Both the position numbers and the translations under genes were made by a program. 64,000 nucleotides of DNA from an uncultured Clostridia bacterium. GTDB taxonomy: Bacteria > Bacillota > Clostridia > Oscillospirales > Acutalibacteraceae. Positions 53,496 to 62,934 of the stretch are shown piece by piece (position 1 is the stretch's first letter; each line of letters begins with the position of its first letter). The notes under the pieces are model-generated. The model did no database searches. It saw only the letters and a list, made by a program, of their open reading frames with translations, and was not told the DNA's origin. The stretch covers positions 62,001 through 126,000 of the forward strand of contig CAMNXD010000001.1 of NCBI GenBank assembly GCA_946566955.1, read 5' to 3'.

Positions 53496-55090
53496 TAAAA
53501 CATGTATTTGTAACAGGAGGAGTAGTTTCGGGTCTAGGCAAAGGAATCACAGCAGCTTCTCTTGGACGTCTTTTAAAATCAAGAGGATTAAACGTAACTG
53601 CTCAAAAGCTGGACCCATATATAAATGTTGACCCAGGAACTATAAGTCCATATCAGCATGGTGAAGTTTTCGTCACGGAAGATGGAGCAGAAACCGATTT
53701 GGATCTTGGCCACTATGAAAGGTTCATAGACGAAAATTTAAATAAGTATTCAAATCTTACAACAGGAAAAGTATACTGGAATGTTTTAAACAAAGAACGC
53801 CGCGGAGAATACCTCGGGGAGACAATTCAAGTTATTCCGCATGTTACGAATGAAATTAAAAAATTTATTCATTCAGTTGGAGAAAAGTCTAAAGCGGATG
53901 TAGTCATAACTGAAATTGGCGGAACTACCGGCGACATTGAAAGTCAACCTTTTTTAGAGGCTATACGTCAGATTTCGATAGAAATAGGTAAAGAAAATTG
54001 CTTATTCATTCATGTCACTTTAGTTCCTTACATTTTTGGCTCAGGAGAATATAAATCTAAGCCCACACAGCATTCAGTTAAAGAGCTCAGGTCAATAGGA
54101 ATAAATCCGGATATAGTCGTTGCAAGGTGCGAGAAATCTCTTAGCAGTAGCATAAGAGAGAAAATATCACTGTTTTGCAATATAAAGCCTGATTGCGTCA
54201 TTGAAAATACTGATACTCCTTCTCTTTATTACGTCCCTTCTATGCTTGAGAAAAGTAATTTTTCAAATATTGTTTGCAGAGAGCTCGGCATTACAACCGC
54301 TCCTTCGGACATGACCCAATGGAACAAAATGCTAGAGCGCATTGATAAACGTGAAAAAAGCGTACATATTGCGCTAGTAGGGAAGTATGTTGAACTTCAT
54401 GATGCTTATTTATCAATTGCAGAGGCATTAAATCATGCAGGATTTGAAACTAGTACTCAAGTTCATATAGATTGGATTGACTCAGAGCACGTCACTCAGT
54501 ATACTGCTAAAGATTTACTGAGTAAATGTCAAGGAATACTAGTTCCTGGTGGTTTTGGAATTCGTGGCATTGAAGGGAAAGTCATGGCTGCGAAATATGC
54601 GAGAGAAAACAACATTCCTTATCTTGGAATATGTTTAGGAATGCAAGCAGCAGTCATTGAATTTGCAAGAAATGTTTTAAATTTTCCAGATGCCAATTCC
54701 AGTGAGTTCGACTCAAAAAGCAACCATCAAGTAATTAGTTTAATGGAGGAACAAAAGCAGCAAACTCAAAAAGGTGGTACCATGCGGCTTGGAGCATATC
54801 CTTGCAAAATAAAAGAAGGCTCTTTGCTTTATAGATGCTATAAAGAGCAAGAAGTAAGGGAGCGCCATCGCCATCGTTATGAATTCAATAATGAATATCG
54901 CGAAGCTTTTGAAACTGGCGGAATGAATATAAGCGGAATGTCACCAAATGGAGTTTTAGTTGAGGCCGTAGAGATTCCCGGTAACGATTTTTTTGTAGGT
55001 GTTCAGTACCACCCCGAATTTAAAAGCAGACCAAATCGAGCACATCCTTTATTCAGAGAGTTTGTAAGAGCTGCAGGCAAACAGCTTTAG
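53492..55090 (+). CDS. pyrG: CTP synthase
   Basis: PyrG aminates UTP to CTP with glutamine. The 532-residue protein has the synthase domain ([33 protein letters not shown]) and a class I amidotransferase domain with the nucleophile in GICLGMQAA near residue 380 and the HPEF His/Glu near the end. It is translationally coupled to dapF. Its position between dapF and dapL is unusual as a pathway grouping. Confidence 0.98.
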   Translation: MIKHVFVTGGVVSGLGKGITAASLGRLLKSRGLNVTAQKLDPYINVDPGTISPYQHGEVFVTEDGAETDLDLGHYERFIDENLNKYSNLTTGKVYWNVLNKERRGEYLGETIQVIPHVTNEIKKFIHSVGEKSKADVVITEIGGTTGDIESQPFLEAIRQISIEIGKENCLFIHVTLVPYIFGSGEYKSKPTQHSVKELRSIGINPDIVVARCEKSLSSSIREKISLFCNIKPDCVIENTDTPSLYYVPSMLEKSNFSNIVCRELGITTAPSDMTQWNKMLERIDKREKSVHIALVGKYVELHDAYLSIAEALNHAGFETSTQVHIDWIDSEHVTQYTAKDLLSKCQGILVPGGFGIRGIEGKVMAAKYARENNIPYLGICLGMQAAVIEFARNVLNFPDANSSEFDSKSNHQVISLMEEQKQQTQKGGTMRLGAYPCKIKEGSLLYRCYKEQEVRERHRHRYEFNNEYREAFETGGMNISGMSPNGVLVEAVEIPGNDFFVGVQYHPEFKSRPNRAHPLFREFVRAAGKQL

Positions 55091-55101
55091 GAGGTGATTT
55101 A

Positions 55102-56286
55102 ATGGTAAAACTAAACAGCAATTTAGAAAGTTTAAGCGAAAACTATTTATTTGTTGAAGTGGCGCGCCGAAAACAAGAATATGCTAAAAAAAATCCTTTT
55201 GCAAAGATAATAAGTATGGGAATCGGAGATGTAACTCTTCCGCTTTCTAAAGTGGTAGTAGATGAAATGAAACGTGCTGCAGAAACCTTAAGTTTCAAGG
55301 CAACCTTTAAAGGCTATCCACCTTATGAAGGATATGAATTTTTAAGGGAAGCGATAAGTGAAAAATACAAAAGCTTAGGAGTTAAAATTGGCACTGGCGA
55401 AATTTATGTTTCCGATGGATCAAAAAGTGACGCTTCAAATATCTTAGATATTTTTAACAGGCACTCCGAGGTTTTAATAATAGACCCAGTTTATCCGGTT
55501 TATAGAGACTCAAGCATTATAAATGGAAATAAAGTTAGATATTTGAGAGCAACAGAAGAAAATAATTTCCTTCCCATGCCGTATGAAGGGCTTTTAGGAG
55601 ATTTAATATACCTTTGCTCACCAAATAATCCCACGGGAGCCGTTTATAGTAAAGAACAGCTTAAAAAATGGGTGGACTTTGCAAATCAAAACAGACGTAT
55701 TATAATATTTGATGCCGCTTACGAGGCTTTTATTGAAGATAAAAATTTACCTCATAGTATATACGAGATTGAAGGTGCAAAAAGCTGCGCTATGGAAGTT
55801 TGCTCATTTTCGAAAAGCGCTGGTTTTACAGGTGTCAGATGCGCTTACACAGTAATTCCTAAAGAATTAGAAGTAAATGGACATTCCGTCGGGAAAGCTT
55901 GGCTGAGACGTCAATCTGTTAAATTTAATGGTGTCTCATACGTAACGCAAAAAGCTGCTTGCGCTTCCCTAACGTCTGAAGGGAAAAAAGGCGTTTTAGA
56001 GTGCATAAGCTACTATAAAACTAATGCTCGCATACTTTCTGAAGCTATAGGGAAATTAGGCCTTTGGCATATTGGAGGGGAAAATTCTCCTTATATATGG
56101 TTTAAATGTCCGAAAGGTATGACTTCTTGGGAAATGTTTGATTTTCTGCTCAGGGAGGCAAATATCGTATGTACTCCAGGGTCGGGGTTTGGAGAAAGTG
56201 GCGAAGGATTTATAAGACTTTCTTCGTTTGCTGCTCACGAGGAAGCTTTATATGCAGCACAGAGATTAAAAGAGCTAAAGATATAG
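55102..56286 (+). CDS. dapL: LL-diaminopimelate aminotransferase
   Basis: DapL makes LL-diaminopimelate directly from tetrahydrodipicolinate, bypassing the acyl intermediates. The 394-residue fold-type I aminotransferase shows GIGDVTLPL near the start, KGYPPYEGYEFLREAI, CSPNNPTGAVY, FDAAYEAFI and the PLP lysine in CSFSKSAGFTGVRC. AGGAGGTGA precedes the ATG. It shares a substrate pool with dipicolinate synthesis, as dpaAB draws on the same pathway. Confidence 0.93.
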   Translation: MVKLNSNLESLSENYLFVEVARRKQEYAKKNPFAKIISMGIGDVTLPLSKVVVDEMKRAAETLSFKATFKGYPPYEGYEFLREAISEKYKSLGVKIGTGEIYVSDGSKSDASNILDIFNRHSEVLIIDPVYPVYRDSSIINGNKVRYLRATEENNFLPMPYEGLLGDLIYLCSPNNPTGAVYSKEQLKKWVDFANQNRRIIIFDAAYEAFIEDKNLPHSIYEIEGAKSCAMEVCSFSKSAGFTGVRCAYTVIPKELEVNGHSVGKAWLRRQSVKFNGVSYVTQKAACASLTSEGKKGVLECISYYKTNARILSEAIGKLGLWHIGGENSPYIWFKCPKGMTSWEMFDFLLREANIVCTPGSGFGESGEGFIRLSSFAAHEEALYAAQRLKELKI

Positions 56287-56393
56287 TATTTAAGTTACAA
56301 TGAGACAGCAGCTAAGGTAAAAATTCCTCTGTTTTAGCTAGAGGGAATATCAAAAAAACATTTAAGTAAATGAAAATTGGAAGGAGAAATAAA

Positions 56394-57467
56394 ATGTCGT
56401 TTGATAGAAACAAAGCATTAGAAACTGCGCTTGGTCAAATTGAAAGGCAGTTCGGTAAAGGTGCAGTTATGAGACTTGGCAAAAATGAAGCGATGCAAGT
56501 AGACGCTATTCCAACGGGTTCGCTTTCACTGGATATAGCTTTAGGAATTGGCGGACTTCCTCGAGGAAGAATTATTGAAGTTTACGGACCAGAATCCTCA
56601 GGTAAGACTACTCTAGCTTTACACTGCATAGCAGAAGGACAGAAAAAAGGTGGCTGTGCAGCATTTATTGACGTTGAACATGCACTTGACCCTGTTTACG
56701 CATCAGCTCTAGGAGTAGACGTTGATTCTTTGCTTGTTTCTCAACCGGATACTGGAGAGCAAGCTTTAGAAATTACAGAATCGCTTGTGCGGTCAGGAGC
56801 TATTGACGTTATCGTAGTGGACTCTGTGGCGGCGCTTGTGCCAAGAGCAGAAATTGAGGGCGAAATGGGCGATTCTCACGTAGGACTTCAAGCTAGACTT
56901 ATGTCTCAAGCATTAAGGAAGCTAGCGGGTGCGATTTCGAAATCGAACTGTGTGGCAATATTTATAAATCAGCTTAGAGAAAAAGTAGGAATTGTTTATG
57001 GTAACCCCGAGGTAACGCCTGGAGGACGTGCACTTAAGTTTTATTCTTCTGTTAGGATAGATATCCGTAAAATTGAAACTCTTAAATCAAATGGTGCTAT
57101 AATTGGCTCTAGGACAAGAGCAAAAGTCGTTAAAAACAAGATGGCACCTCCTTTTAGGGAAGCAGAATTTGACGTTATGTATGGTGAAGGGATTTCTAGG
57201 GAAGGTGAGCTTTTAGATTTAGCAGTTAAATTTGACGTGGTGCAAAAATCTGGTTCATGGTTTTCTTATAAAGATCAAAAACTTGCTCAAGGACGCGATA
57301 AAGTAAAAGAATATTTTAAAAATAATCAAAATATAATGAAGGAAATAGAAAAGCAAGTTCTCGATGAATATAAAAAGCTTTATATCAAAAGTTCAGAATC
57401 ACCAAAACCAGAAACTCCGATTGAAGACCCCTTTTTAGATGAAGCTAGCGATGATTCGCAAGAGTAA
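56394..57467 (+). CDS. recA: Recombinase RecA
   Basis: RecA drives homologous recombination and the SOS response. The 357-residue protein has [15 protein letters not shown], Walker [10 protein letters not shown] near 65-73, the Walker [15 protein letters not shown], and an acidic C-terminus. ATG 56394 lies behind AAGGAGA; ATG 56370 in the same frame has no SD. No SOS box is evident by eye. recX follows 5 bases later. Confidence 0.98.
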   Translation: MSFDRNKALETALGQIERQFGKGAVMRLGKNEAMQVDAIPTGSLSLDIALGIGGLPRGRIIEVYGPESSGKTTLALHCIAEGQKKGGCAAFIDVEHALDPVYASALGVDVDSLLVSQPDTGEQALEITESLVRSGAIDVIVVDSVAALVPRAEIEGEMGDSHVGLQARLMSQALRKLAGAISKSNCVAIFINQLREKVGIVYGNPEVTPGGRALKFYSSVRIDIRKIETLKSNGAIIGSRTRAKVVKNKMAPPFREAEFDVMYGEGISREGELLDLAVKFDVVQKSGSWFSYKDQKLAQGRDKVKEYFKNNQNIMKEIEKQVLDEYKKLYIKSSESPKPETPIEDPFLDEASDDSQE

Positions 57468-57472
57468 TAAAA

Positions 57473-58066
57473 ATGAAAATTACTGCTCTTAAACTAACAA
57501 AAAGAAATAAAGTTGCAGTTTACGTAGATGAAGAGTATATTTCGAGCTTACCTTCGGAGATTATTTTAAAATTTAATTTAAAGGTGGGCTCAAGCTTAAA
57601 CAAAGAAGACTTAGATGAAATTTTTTGTAAAGCGGAGCTTCATAAAGCAAAAGAAAAAGCATTAAACATTCTTTCTTACAGGGCAAGGTCCTGCGGAGAA
57701 TTAAGAAAAAAATTAAGAGAAGACTTTAGTGAAAAGTGCGTCGACCTTGCTATTGAGGATTTAAAAAAAATAGGTCTTTTAGATGACGAAAAATTCTCTA
57801 TTGATTATGCTTTGCATCTTTATAAAAACAAGGGGTATGGTATAAAGAGAATAATTTACGAGCTAAAAAATAAATTAATTGATTCAGAAATAATTTCGAA
57901 AGTTCTAGATGATTTAAGTCTCGATGAGGACTTAAATATTGAAAAAATATTTAAAAAGAAAAACTTTACAAATTTGAAAGACGAAAAGAGTAAACGAAGA
58001 GCTATATCTTACCTTACACGGCTAGGATATGGCTGGGAACATATAAATCGGTTTTTCAAAAGATAA
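57473..58066 (+). CDS. recX: RecX regulatory protein
   Basis: RecX binds RecA filaments and limits them. The 197-residue protein has the three-helix repeats, ALNILSYRARSCGELRKKL and IGLLDDEKFSIDYALHLYKNKGYGIKRI, typical of the family. Its place just after recA is common. Its own SD is weak, so coupling with recA is likely. Confidence 0.92.
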   Translation: MKITALKLTKRNKVAVYVDEEYISSLPSEIILKFNLKVGSSLNKEDLDEIFCKAELHKAKEKALNILSYRARSCGELRKKLREDFSEKCVDLAIEDLKKIGLLDDEKFSIDYALHLYKNKGYGIKRIIYELKNKLIDSEIISKVLDDLSLDEDLNIEKIFKKKNFTNLKDEKSKRRAISYLTRLGYGWEHINRFFKR

Positions 58067-58094
58067 TTATTCCAAAAAGTTAGGAGGTTAAATA

Positions 58095-58682
58095 ATTAAT
58101 TTACCTAATAAACTTACAGTTTTTAGAATTGTATTAGTTCCAATAGTAGTTGTTTTTTTACTACTTGAAAGTTTCAATTATAGATATTTATGCGCAGGAA
58201 TAGTCTTTCTAATCGCGTCTTATACTGATCATCTTGATGGTAAAATAGCCAGAAAAAACAATATAATAACAAATTTTGGCAAAATCATGGACCCTTTAGC
58301 AGATAAAATTTTAATAGCTTCCATTTTAATTTGTTTTGTCAGCTTAGGACTTTTCCCAGGTTTAGCTGCTGCTATTATAGTTGCTCGGGAATTTATAATT
58401 ACGTCTTTGCGCTTTTTAGTCCTTCAAAACAATGGGAAAGTAATTTCGGCAAGTTTTTTAGGTAAGCTAAAGACTTTAAGTCAAATGATGACAATTTTTA
58501 GTATTTTTGCGATTCAATCTTACCTCGAACTTTTTAACTTTAACGAAAATTTTTTGAAGTTAGATATGGACTCAATTTACTTATTTCAAAACGTTTTAGT
58601 TTGGACTTCTGTATTGTTTTCGTTTTTATCGGGTATTATGTATATTTACTCAAACAAAAAGTATATAATTTTTAATTCATGA
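58095..58682 (+). CDS. pgsA: Phosphatidylglycerophosphate synthase, apparent ATT start
   Basis: PgsA joins CDP-diacylglycerol and glycerol-3-phosphate, the committed step to phosphatidylglycerol. Reading from 58095 gives 195 residues starting xNLPNKLTVFRIVLVPIVV, exactly the usual PgsA N-terminus. The CDP-alcohol phosphotransferase motif DHLDGKIAR..G..MDPLAD is complete near residues 51-73. The codon at the family's start position is ATT, 6 bases after a perfect AGGAGGT; an in-frame TAA lies two codons upstream. The first standard ATG in frame (58287) would remove the motif's first half and 64 residues. So it starts at ATT, or carries an ATG-to-ATT change. Confidence 0.88.
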   Translation: MNLPNKLTVFRIVLVPIVVVFLLLESFNYRYLCAGIVFLIASYTDHLDGKIARKNNIITNFGKIMDPLADKILIASILICFVSLGLFPGLAAAIIVAREFIITSLRFLVLQNNGKVISASFLGKLKTLSQMMTIFSIFAIQSYLELFNFNENFLKLDMDSIYLFQNVLVWTSVLFSFLSGIMYIYSNKKYIIFNS

Positions 58683-58704
58683 TTAACGTCTGGAGGAACG
58701 ATTT

Positions 58705-60105
58705 ATGAAGATTTACAACACTCTTACCAGAAAAAAAGAAGATTTTAAGCCTCTGAGCTCTGGAAAGGTTTTAATATATGCATGTGGTCCAACGGTCTAC
58801 AATTACATTCATTTGGGAAACGCCAGACCACTTTGTGTATTTGATGTACTTAGAAGATTTTTAGAATATATGGGATATGAAGTAAAGTACGTTCAAAATT
58901 TTACAGACGTGGATGATAAAATTATAAATAAAGCCATAGAAGAAGGCGTCAATTTTCAAGAGATTTCGAAAAAATATATAAATGAATTTAATAAAGATTC
59001 CTCGGGACTAAATGTCAGAAAAGCGACGGTTCACCCGCTAGCTACGGAAAATATAGGTGAAATTATAAATCTAATTGAAAAAATCATAGAAAAGGATTTT
59101 GCTTATGCTTTGCCAAATGGTGATGTATATTTTAAAACTAGAAAATTTAAATCCTACGGAAAACTTTCTAATCAAACTATAGATGATTTGCGCAGTGGCG
59201 CTAGAATACACGTTGATCAAATGAAAGAAGACCCCTTAGATTTTGCTCTTTGGAAATCCTCGAAGCCAGGAGAGCCTTTTTGGGAAAGTCCTTGGGGACG
59301 CGGCAGACCGGGATGGCATATTGAGTGCTCCTCTATGGCGGGAAAGTATTTAGGAAATACTATTGACATTCACTGTGGAGGTCAAGACTTAATTTTCCCA
59401 CATCATGAAAACGAGATTGCTCAAAGCGAATGCTTGACTGAAACTAAATTCGCAAATTATTGGATGCATAATGGGTATATAAATATTGATAATGAAAAGA
59501 TGTCTAAATCTAAAAACAATTTCTTTACAGTCCGTGAAGTTGCTCAGCAGTACGGATATGAACCTATAAGGTATTTAATGATTTCCTCACATTATCGAAG
59601 CCCTATAAATTATGCCCCAGATATAATGGAGCAATGTAAATCTGCGGTGCAGCGTCTTTATAATTTTAAAGAAAATTTGAAGTTTGCAGTAGAAAAATCG
59701 AGTTTGCTGAAAGAAGAAGCCAAAATAAACCTTGAGGATTATAAATTAAGATTTATTAACGCTTTAAGTGATGACCTTAATACTGCCGATGCTTTAGGAA
59801 TAGTTTTTGAACTAGTAAAGGAAGTAAATTCAAATATTTTATCTTTGAAAAGTCAAAGCCGAGAAACATTAGAAAAAGTTATGCTAATATTTAATGAGAT
59901 GATGAGCGTGCTTGGACTTCTTTACGAAAATAAAAATTCTGAAGATAATAAGCTAAACTTAGAAATAGAAAATTTGATTAAACTTAGAGAAAATGCGCGC
60001 AAAGAAAAAAATTGGAAACGTGCTGATGAGCTTCGGGATTTATTAAATTCAAAAGGAGTTACGATAGAGGATACACCGCAAGGAACTAAATTCAGTTTTA
60101 AGTAA
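58705..60105 (+). CDS. cysS: Cysteinyl-tRNA synthetase
   Basis: CysS charges tRNA-Cys. The 466-residue class I enzyme has the zinc Cys and HIGH-type motif in YACGPTVYNYIHLGNAR, the second zinc region WHIECSSMA and HHENEIAQSE, and KMSKSKNN near 266. GGAGG precedes the ATG. It follows pgsA by 22 bases. Confidence 0.98.
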   Translation: MKIYNTLTRKKEDFKPLSSGKVLIYACGPTVYNYIHLGNARPLCVFDVLRRFLEYMGYEVKYVQNFTDVDDKIINKAIEEGVNFQEISKKYINEFNKDSSGLNVRKATVHPLATENIGEIINLIEKIIEKDFAYALPNGDVYFKTRKFKSYGKLSNQTIDDLRSGARIHVDQMKEDPLDFALWKSSKPGEPFWESPWGRGRPGWHIECSSMAGKYLGNTIDIHCGGQDLIFPHHENEIAQSECLTETKFANYWMHNGYINIDNEKMSKSKNNFFTVREVAQQYGYEPIRYLMISSHYRSPINYAPDIMEQCKSAVQRLYNFKENLKFAVEKSSLLKEEAKINLEDYKLRFINALSDDLNTADALGIVFELVKEVNSNILSLKSQSRETLEKVMLIFNEMMSVLGLLYENKNSEDNKLNLEIENLIKLRENARKEKNWKRADELRDLLNSKGVTIEDTPQGTKFSFK

Positions 60106-60146
60106 AGGTGGGTGAAAAAGCGTAGGGAACTTACGTTTTAAAATAG

Positions 60147-61262
60147 ATGAAGTCTTCAATAATCACACTGGATAACATTCATGTTTCATTTCATGGCGAG
60201 GTAGTACTTAAAAATTTAAATTTAAATATAGAAGAAGGGGAATTCGTCACGCTTCTTGGCCCTTCTGGATGTGGTAAAACAACTACTCTTAGAATAATTG
60301 CTGGGTTTTTAAGTCCCGATAAAGGAAGCATATTTTTTAAAGGTAAAAAAATAAATAAAGTTCCGGCTCATAAAAGAGAAGTGAATACTATTTTCCAAAA
60401 ATATGCTTTGTTTCCGCATTTAAACGTCTATGAGAATGTGGCATTTGGCCTCAGGCTCCAAAAGAAATCGGAGCAGGAAATTGAAGAGAAAGTAAATGAA
60501 ATGCTAAGAATGGTAAACTTAGGAGGTTTTGTAGATCGTGATGTAAATTCACTTTCGGGTGGGCAGCAGCAAAGGGTGGCAATCGCTAGGGCTTTGGCGA
60601 ATAATCCTAAAGTATTGCTTTTAGATGAACCTCTGGGAGCCCTCGACTTAAAACTTCGCAAAGACATGCAATCAGAGCTTAAAAGTATTCACCAAAAAAC
60701 AAAAATAACTTTTATATTAGTCACACATGATCAAGAGGAAGCGCTGTCGATGTCGGATACTGTTGTTGTTATGGACAAAGGAACTGTACAGCAAATTGGC
60801 TCTCCGAAAGATATTTACAATGAGCCCCAAAATGCATTTGTAGCTGATTTTATTGGCGAAAGTAATATACTTCCAGCTGTTATGATTGAAGACTATAAAG
60901 TAAGATTCTCCGGAAAAGAATTTAAATGTTTAGATAAAGGTTTTGAGAAGATGAGTGCAGTTGACGCAGTCATTAGACCAGAGGATGTAAAAGTAGTATC
61001 TCCAAATGCAGGAGACATTTCTGGAACTGTTACGTCGGTAACCTTTAAAGGAGTACATAATGAAATAATTGTGGACGTTGAGGGATTTAAGTGGATGGTT
61101 CAAACTACTGAAAGTCAGGAAACTGGTGATGAAATCGGATTAGTTATAAGACCTAATGACATACACATAATGAAAACATCTTCTTATTCAGCTGAAGTAG
61201 GAGATTATAGTGCCTTTAGTGATGAATTTTACGAAGAGCATCAGCACAGCTTAAAAAGTTAA
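60147..61262 (+). CDS. potA: Spermidine/putrescine ABC transporter ATP-binding protein
   Basis: PotA powers polyamine import. The 371-residue ATPase has Walker [10 protein letters not shown] near 38-46, signature LSGGQQQR near 136, Walker [12 protein letters not shown] and the switch His in [11 protein letters not shown]-terminal TOBE-type domain covers residues 285-355. No good SD is seen and an in-frame TAG precedes ATG 60147. It heads potABCD. Confidence 0.95.
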   Translation: MKSSIITLDNIHVSFHGEVVLKNLNLNIEEGEFVTLLGPSGCGKTTTLRIIAGFLSPDKGSIFFKGKKINKVPAHKREVNTIFQKYALFPHLNVYENVAFGLRLQKKSEQEIEEKVNEMLRMVNLGGFVDRDVNSLSGGQQQRVAIARALANNPKVLLLDEPLGALDLKLRKDMQSELKSIHQKTKITFILVTHDQEEALSMSDTVVVMDKGTVQQIGSPKDIYNEPQNAFVADFIGESNILPAVMIEDYKVRFSGKEFKCLDKGFEKMSAVDAVIRPEDVKVVSPNAGDISGTVTSVTFKGVHNEIIVDVEGFKWMVQTTESQETGDEIGLVIRPNDIHIMKTSSYSAEVGDYSAFSDEFYEEHQHSLKS

Positions 61263-61281
61263 AAAAGGAGGTCGGGATAGT

Positions 61282-62100
61282 ATGAAGATTAGGTGGAGTC
61301 TTATGCCGTACTCAATATGGATGTTAATATTTGTTTTAGTTCCTATGAGTTTAGTTTTTATATTTTCTTTTACGAGCTCCTCTAGTGGTTTTACGTTTGA
61401 AAATATAGTTGAAGCAGGAAAATATTCTTCGGTTTTTTTAAGATCAATAGTTTTGGGTGCAGTCTCAACATTAATATGCCTCGTTTTAGGTTATCCCGCT
61501 GCATACTCTATTTCTAAGCTTTCGGTAAAGCGCCAGAATGTGTTTATTATGCTTCTTATGATACCAATGTGGACAAGCTTTTTGCTAAGAACTTACGCTT
61601 GGATGACTCTCCTTGAATATAATGGACTTATAAATAAATTTATTTCTTTTTTAGGATTTAGTAAGTTTAACATGATAAATACTCCAGGAGCAGTAGTTTT
61701 GGGAATGGTCTATAACTTTTTACCGTACATGATTTTACCAATCTACACTGTTTTAACAAAAATAGATAAGAAAGTTATAGAAGCAGCTGAAGACTTGGGA
61801 GCCGGTAAAGCAAAAGTATTTACTAAAGTTATTTTTCCGCTAAGCATTCCGGGAATTATATCTGGATTTACAATGGTTTTTGTTCCTTCGGTCAGCACGT
61901 TTATTATTTCCAAGATGCTTGGAGGAGGTTCGATACTCGTCATTGGCGACCTTATAGAAATGCAGTTTTTAGGTAATACTTATAATCCCTATTTAGGGTC
62001 TTGCATTTCGCTTATTTTGATGATAATTATTATGATTTGTACTGGTATAATGAACTGTTTAGGAAGTGAAAATGTAAAGGATGAAAATTTAGTTATGTAA
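61282..62100 (+). CDS. potB: Spermidine/putrescine ABC transporter permease PotB
   Basis: A 272-residue permease with six helices and the EAA loop EAAEDLGAGKAKVFTKVIFPLSIPG that docks PotA. MPYSIWMLIFVLVPMSLVF is the first helix. AAAGGAGG precedes ATG 61282, 19 bases after potA. Confidence 0.94.
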   Translation: MKIRWSLMPYSIWMLIFVLVPMSLVFIFSFTSSSSGFTFENIVEAGKYSSVFLRSIVLGAVSTLICLVLGYPAAYSISKLSVKRQNVFIMLLMIPMWTSFLLRTYAWMTLLEYNGLINKFISFLGFSKFNMINTPGAVVLGMVYNFLPYMILPIYTVLTKIDKKVIEAAEDLGAGKAKVFTKVIFPLSIPGIISGFTMVFVPSVSTFIISKMLGGGSILVIGDLIEMQFLGNTYNPYLGSCISLILMIIIMICTGIMNCLGSENVKDENLVM

Positions 62101-62117
62101 ATTGAGGTGAGGGGACT

Positions 62118-62915
62118 TTGAAAATAATAAGCAAAATTTATATATATCTGATATTTATATTTTTATATTTACCTATTTTTGTTTTTATGATTTTTTCTTT
62201 CAATAATTCTAAAAGTAGGGTTTTATGGCACGGATTTACTTTTAAATGGTATCTTAAGCTTTTTGAAAATCAAGAGATACTAAGTGCTTTTTATAATACT
62301 TTAATAATAGGCGGAGTTTCTGCATGTATTGCAACTGTTTTAGGTCTGGTAGCATCTATAGGTATAGTTAAAAGTAAGAAACTTACTAAAAAAGTAATAA
62401 TGAACCTAACGAACATACCGCTTATAAATCCTGAAATAGTAACGGGAGTTTCACTTATGCTTATGTTCGTATTTTTATATAAAAATTTAGGTATTTTTAA
62501 GCCTGGACTTATAACTCTAATTTGTGCACACACAACTTTTTGTCTTCCTTATGCGATTTTATCTATCATGCCAAAGCTTCGGCAAACAGATTCAAATATT
62601 TATGAAGCCGCTCAAGACTTAGGATGTAATCAAATGCAAGCATTTTTTAAAGTAGTATTACCTCAGATTATGCCGGGAATAATAACTGGATTTATAATGT
62701 CGTTTACAATGTCTATAGATGACTTCGTAATAAGTTATTTTACAGGAGGAACAACCCAGACCCTACCTATTACGGTATATTCTATGACTAGAAAAATGGT
62801 TAGTCCGGAAATAAATGCACTTTCGAGTATGTTGTTTTTTACTGTTTTTATTTTACTTTTAATAGTCAATTTCAGAAAGGAAAAGGGTAAACCATTGGGA
62901 GTACATAAAATGTAA
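62118..62915 (+). CDS. potC: Spermidine/putrescine ABC transporter permease PotC
   Basis: The second permease, 265 residues, six helices, with the EAA loop EAAQDLGCNQMQAFFKVVLP and the PotC-type IDDFVISYFTGG. TTG 62118 follows GAGGTGAGGGG. It is 17 bases after potB. Confidence 0.94.
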   Translation: MKIISKIYIYLIFIFLYLPIFVFMIFSFNNSKSRVLWHGFTFKWYLKLFENQEILSAFYNTLIIGGVSACIATVLGLVASIGIVKSKKLTKKVIMNLTNIPLINPEIVTGVSLMLMFVFLYKNLGIFKPGLITLICAHTTFCLPYAILSIMPKLRQTDSNIYEAAQDLGCNQMQAFFKVVLPQIMPGIITGFIMSFTMSIDDFVISYFTGGTTQTLPITVYSMTRKMVSPEINALSSMLFFTVFILLLIVNFRKEKGKPLGVHKM

Positions 62916-62934
62916 TTAGGAGAATAGAAAACCT

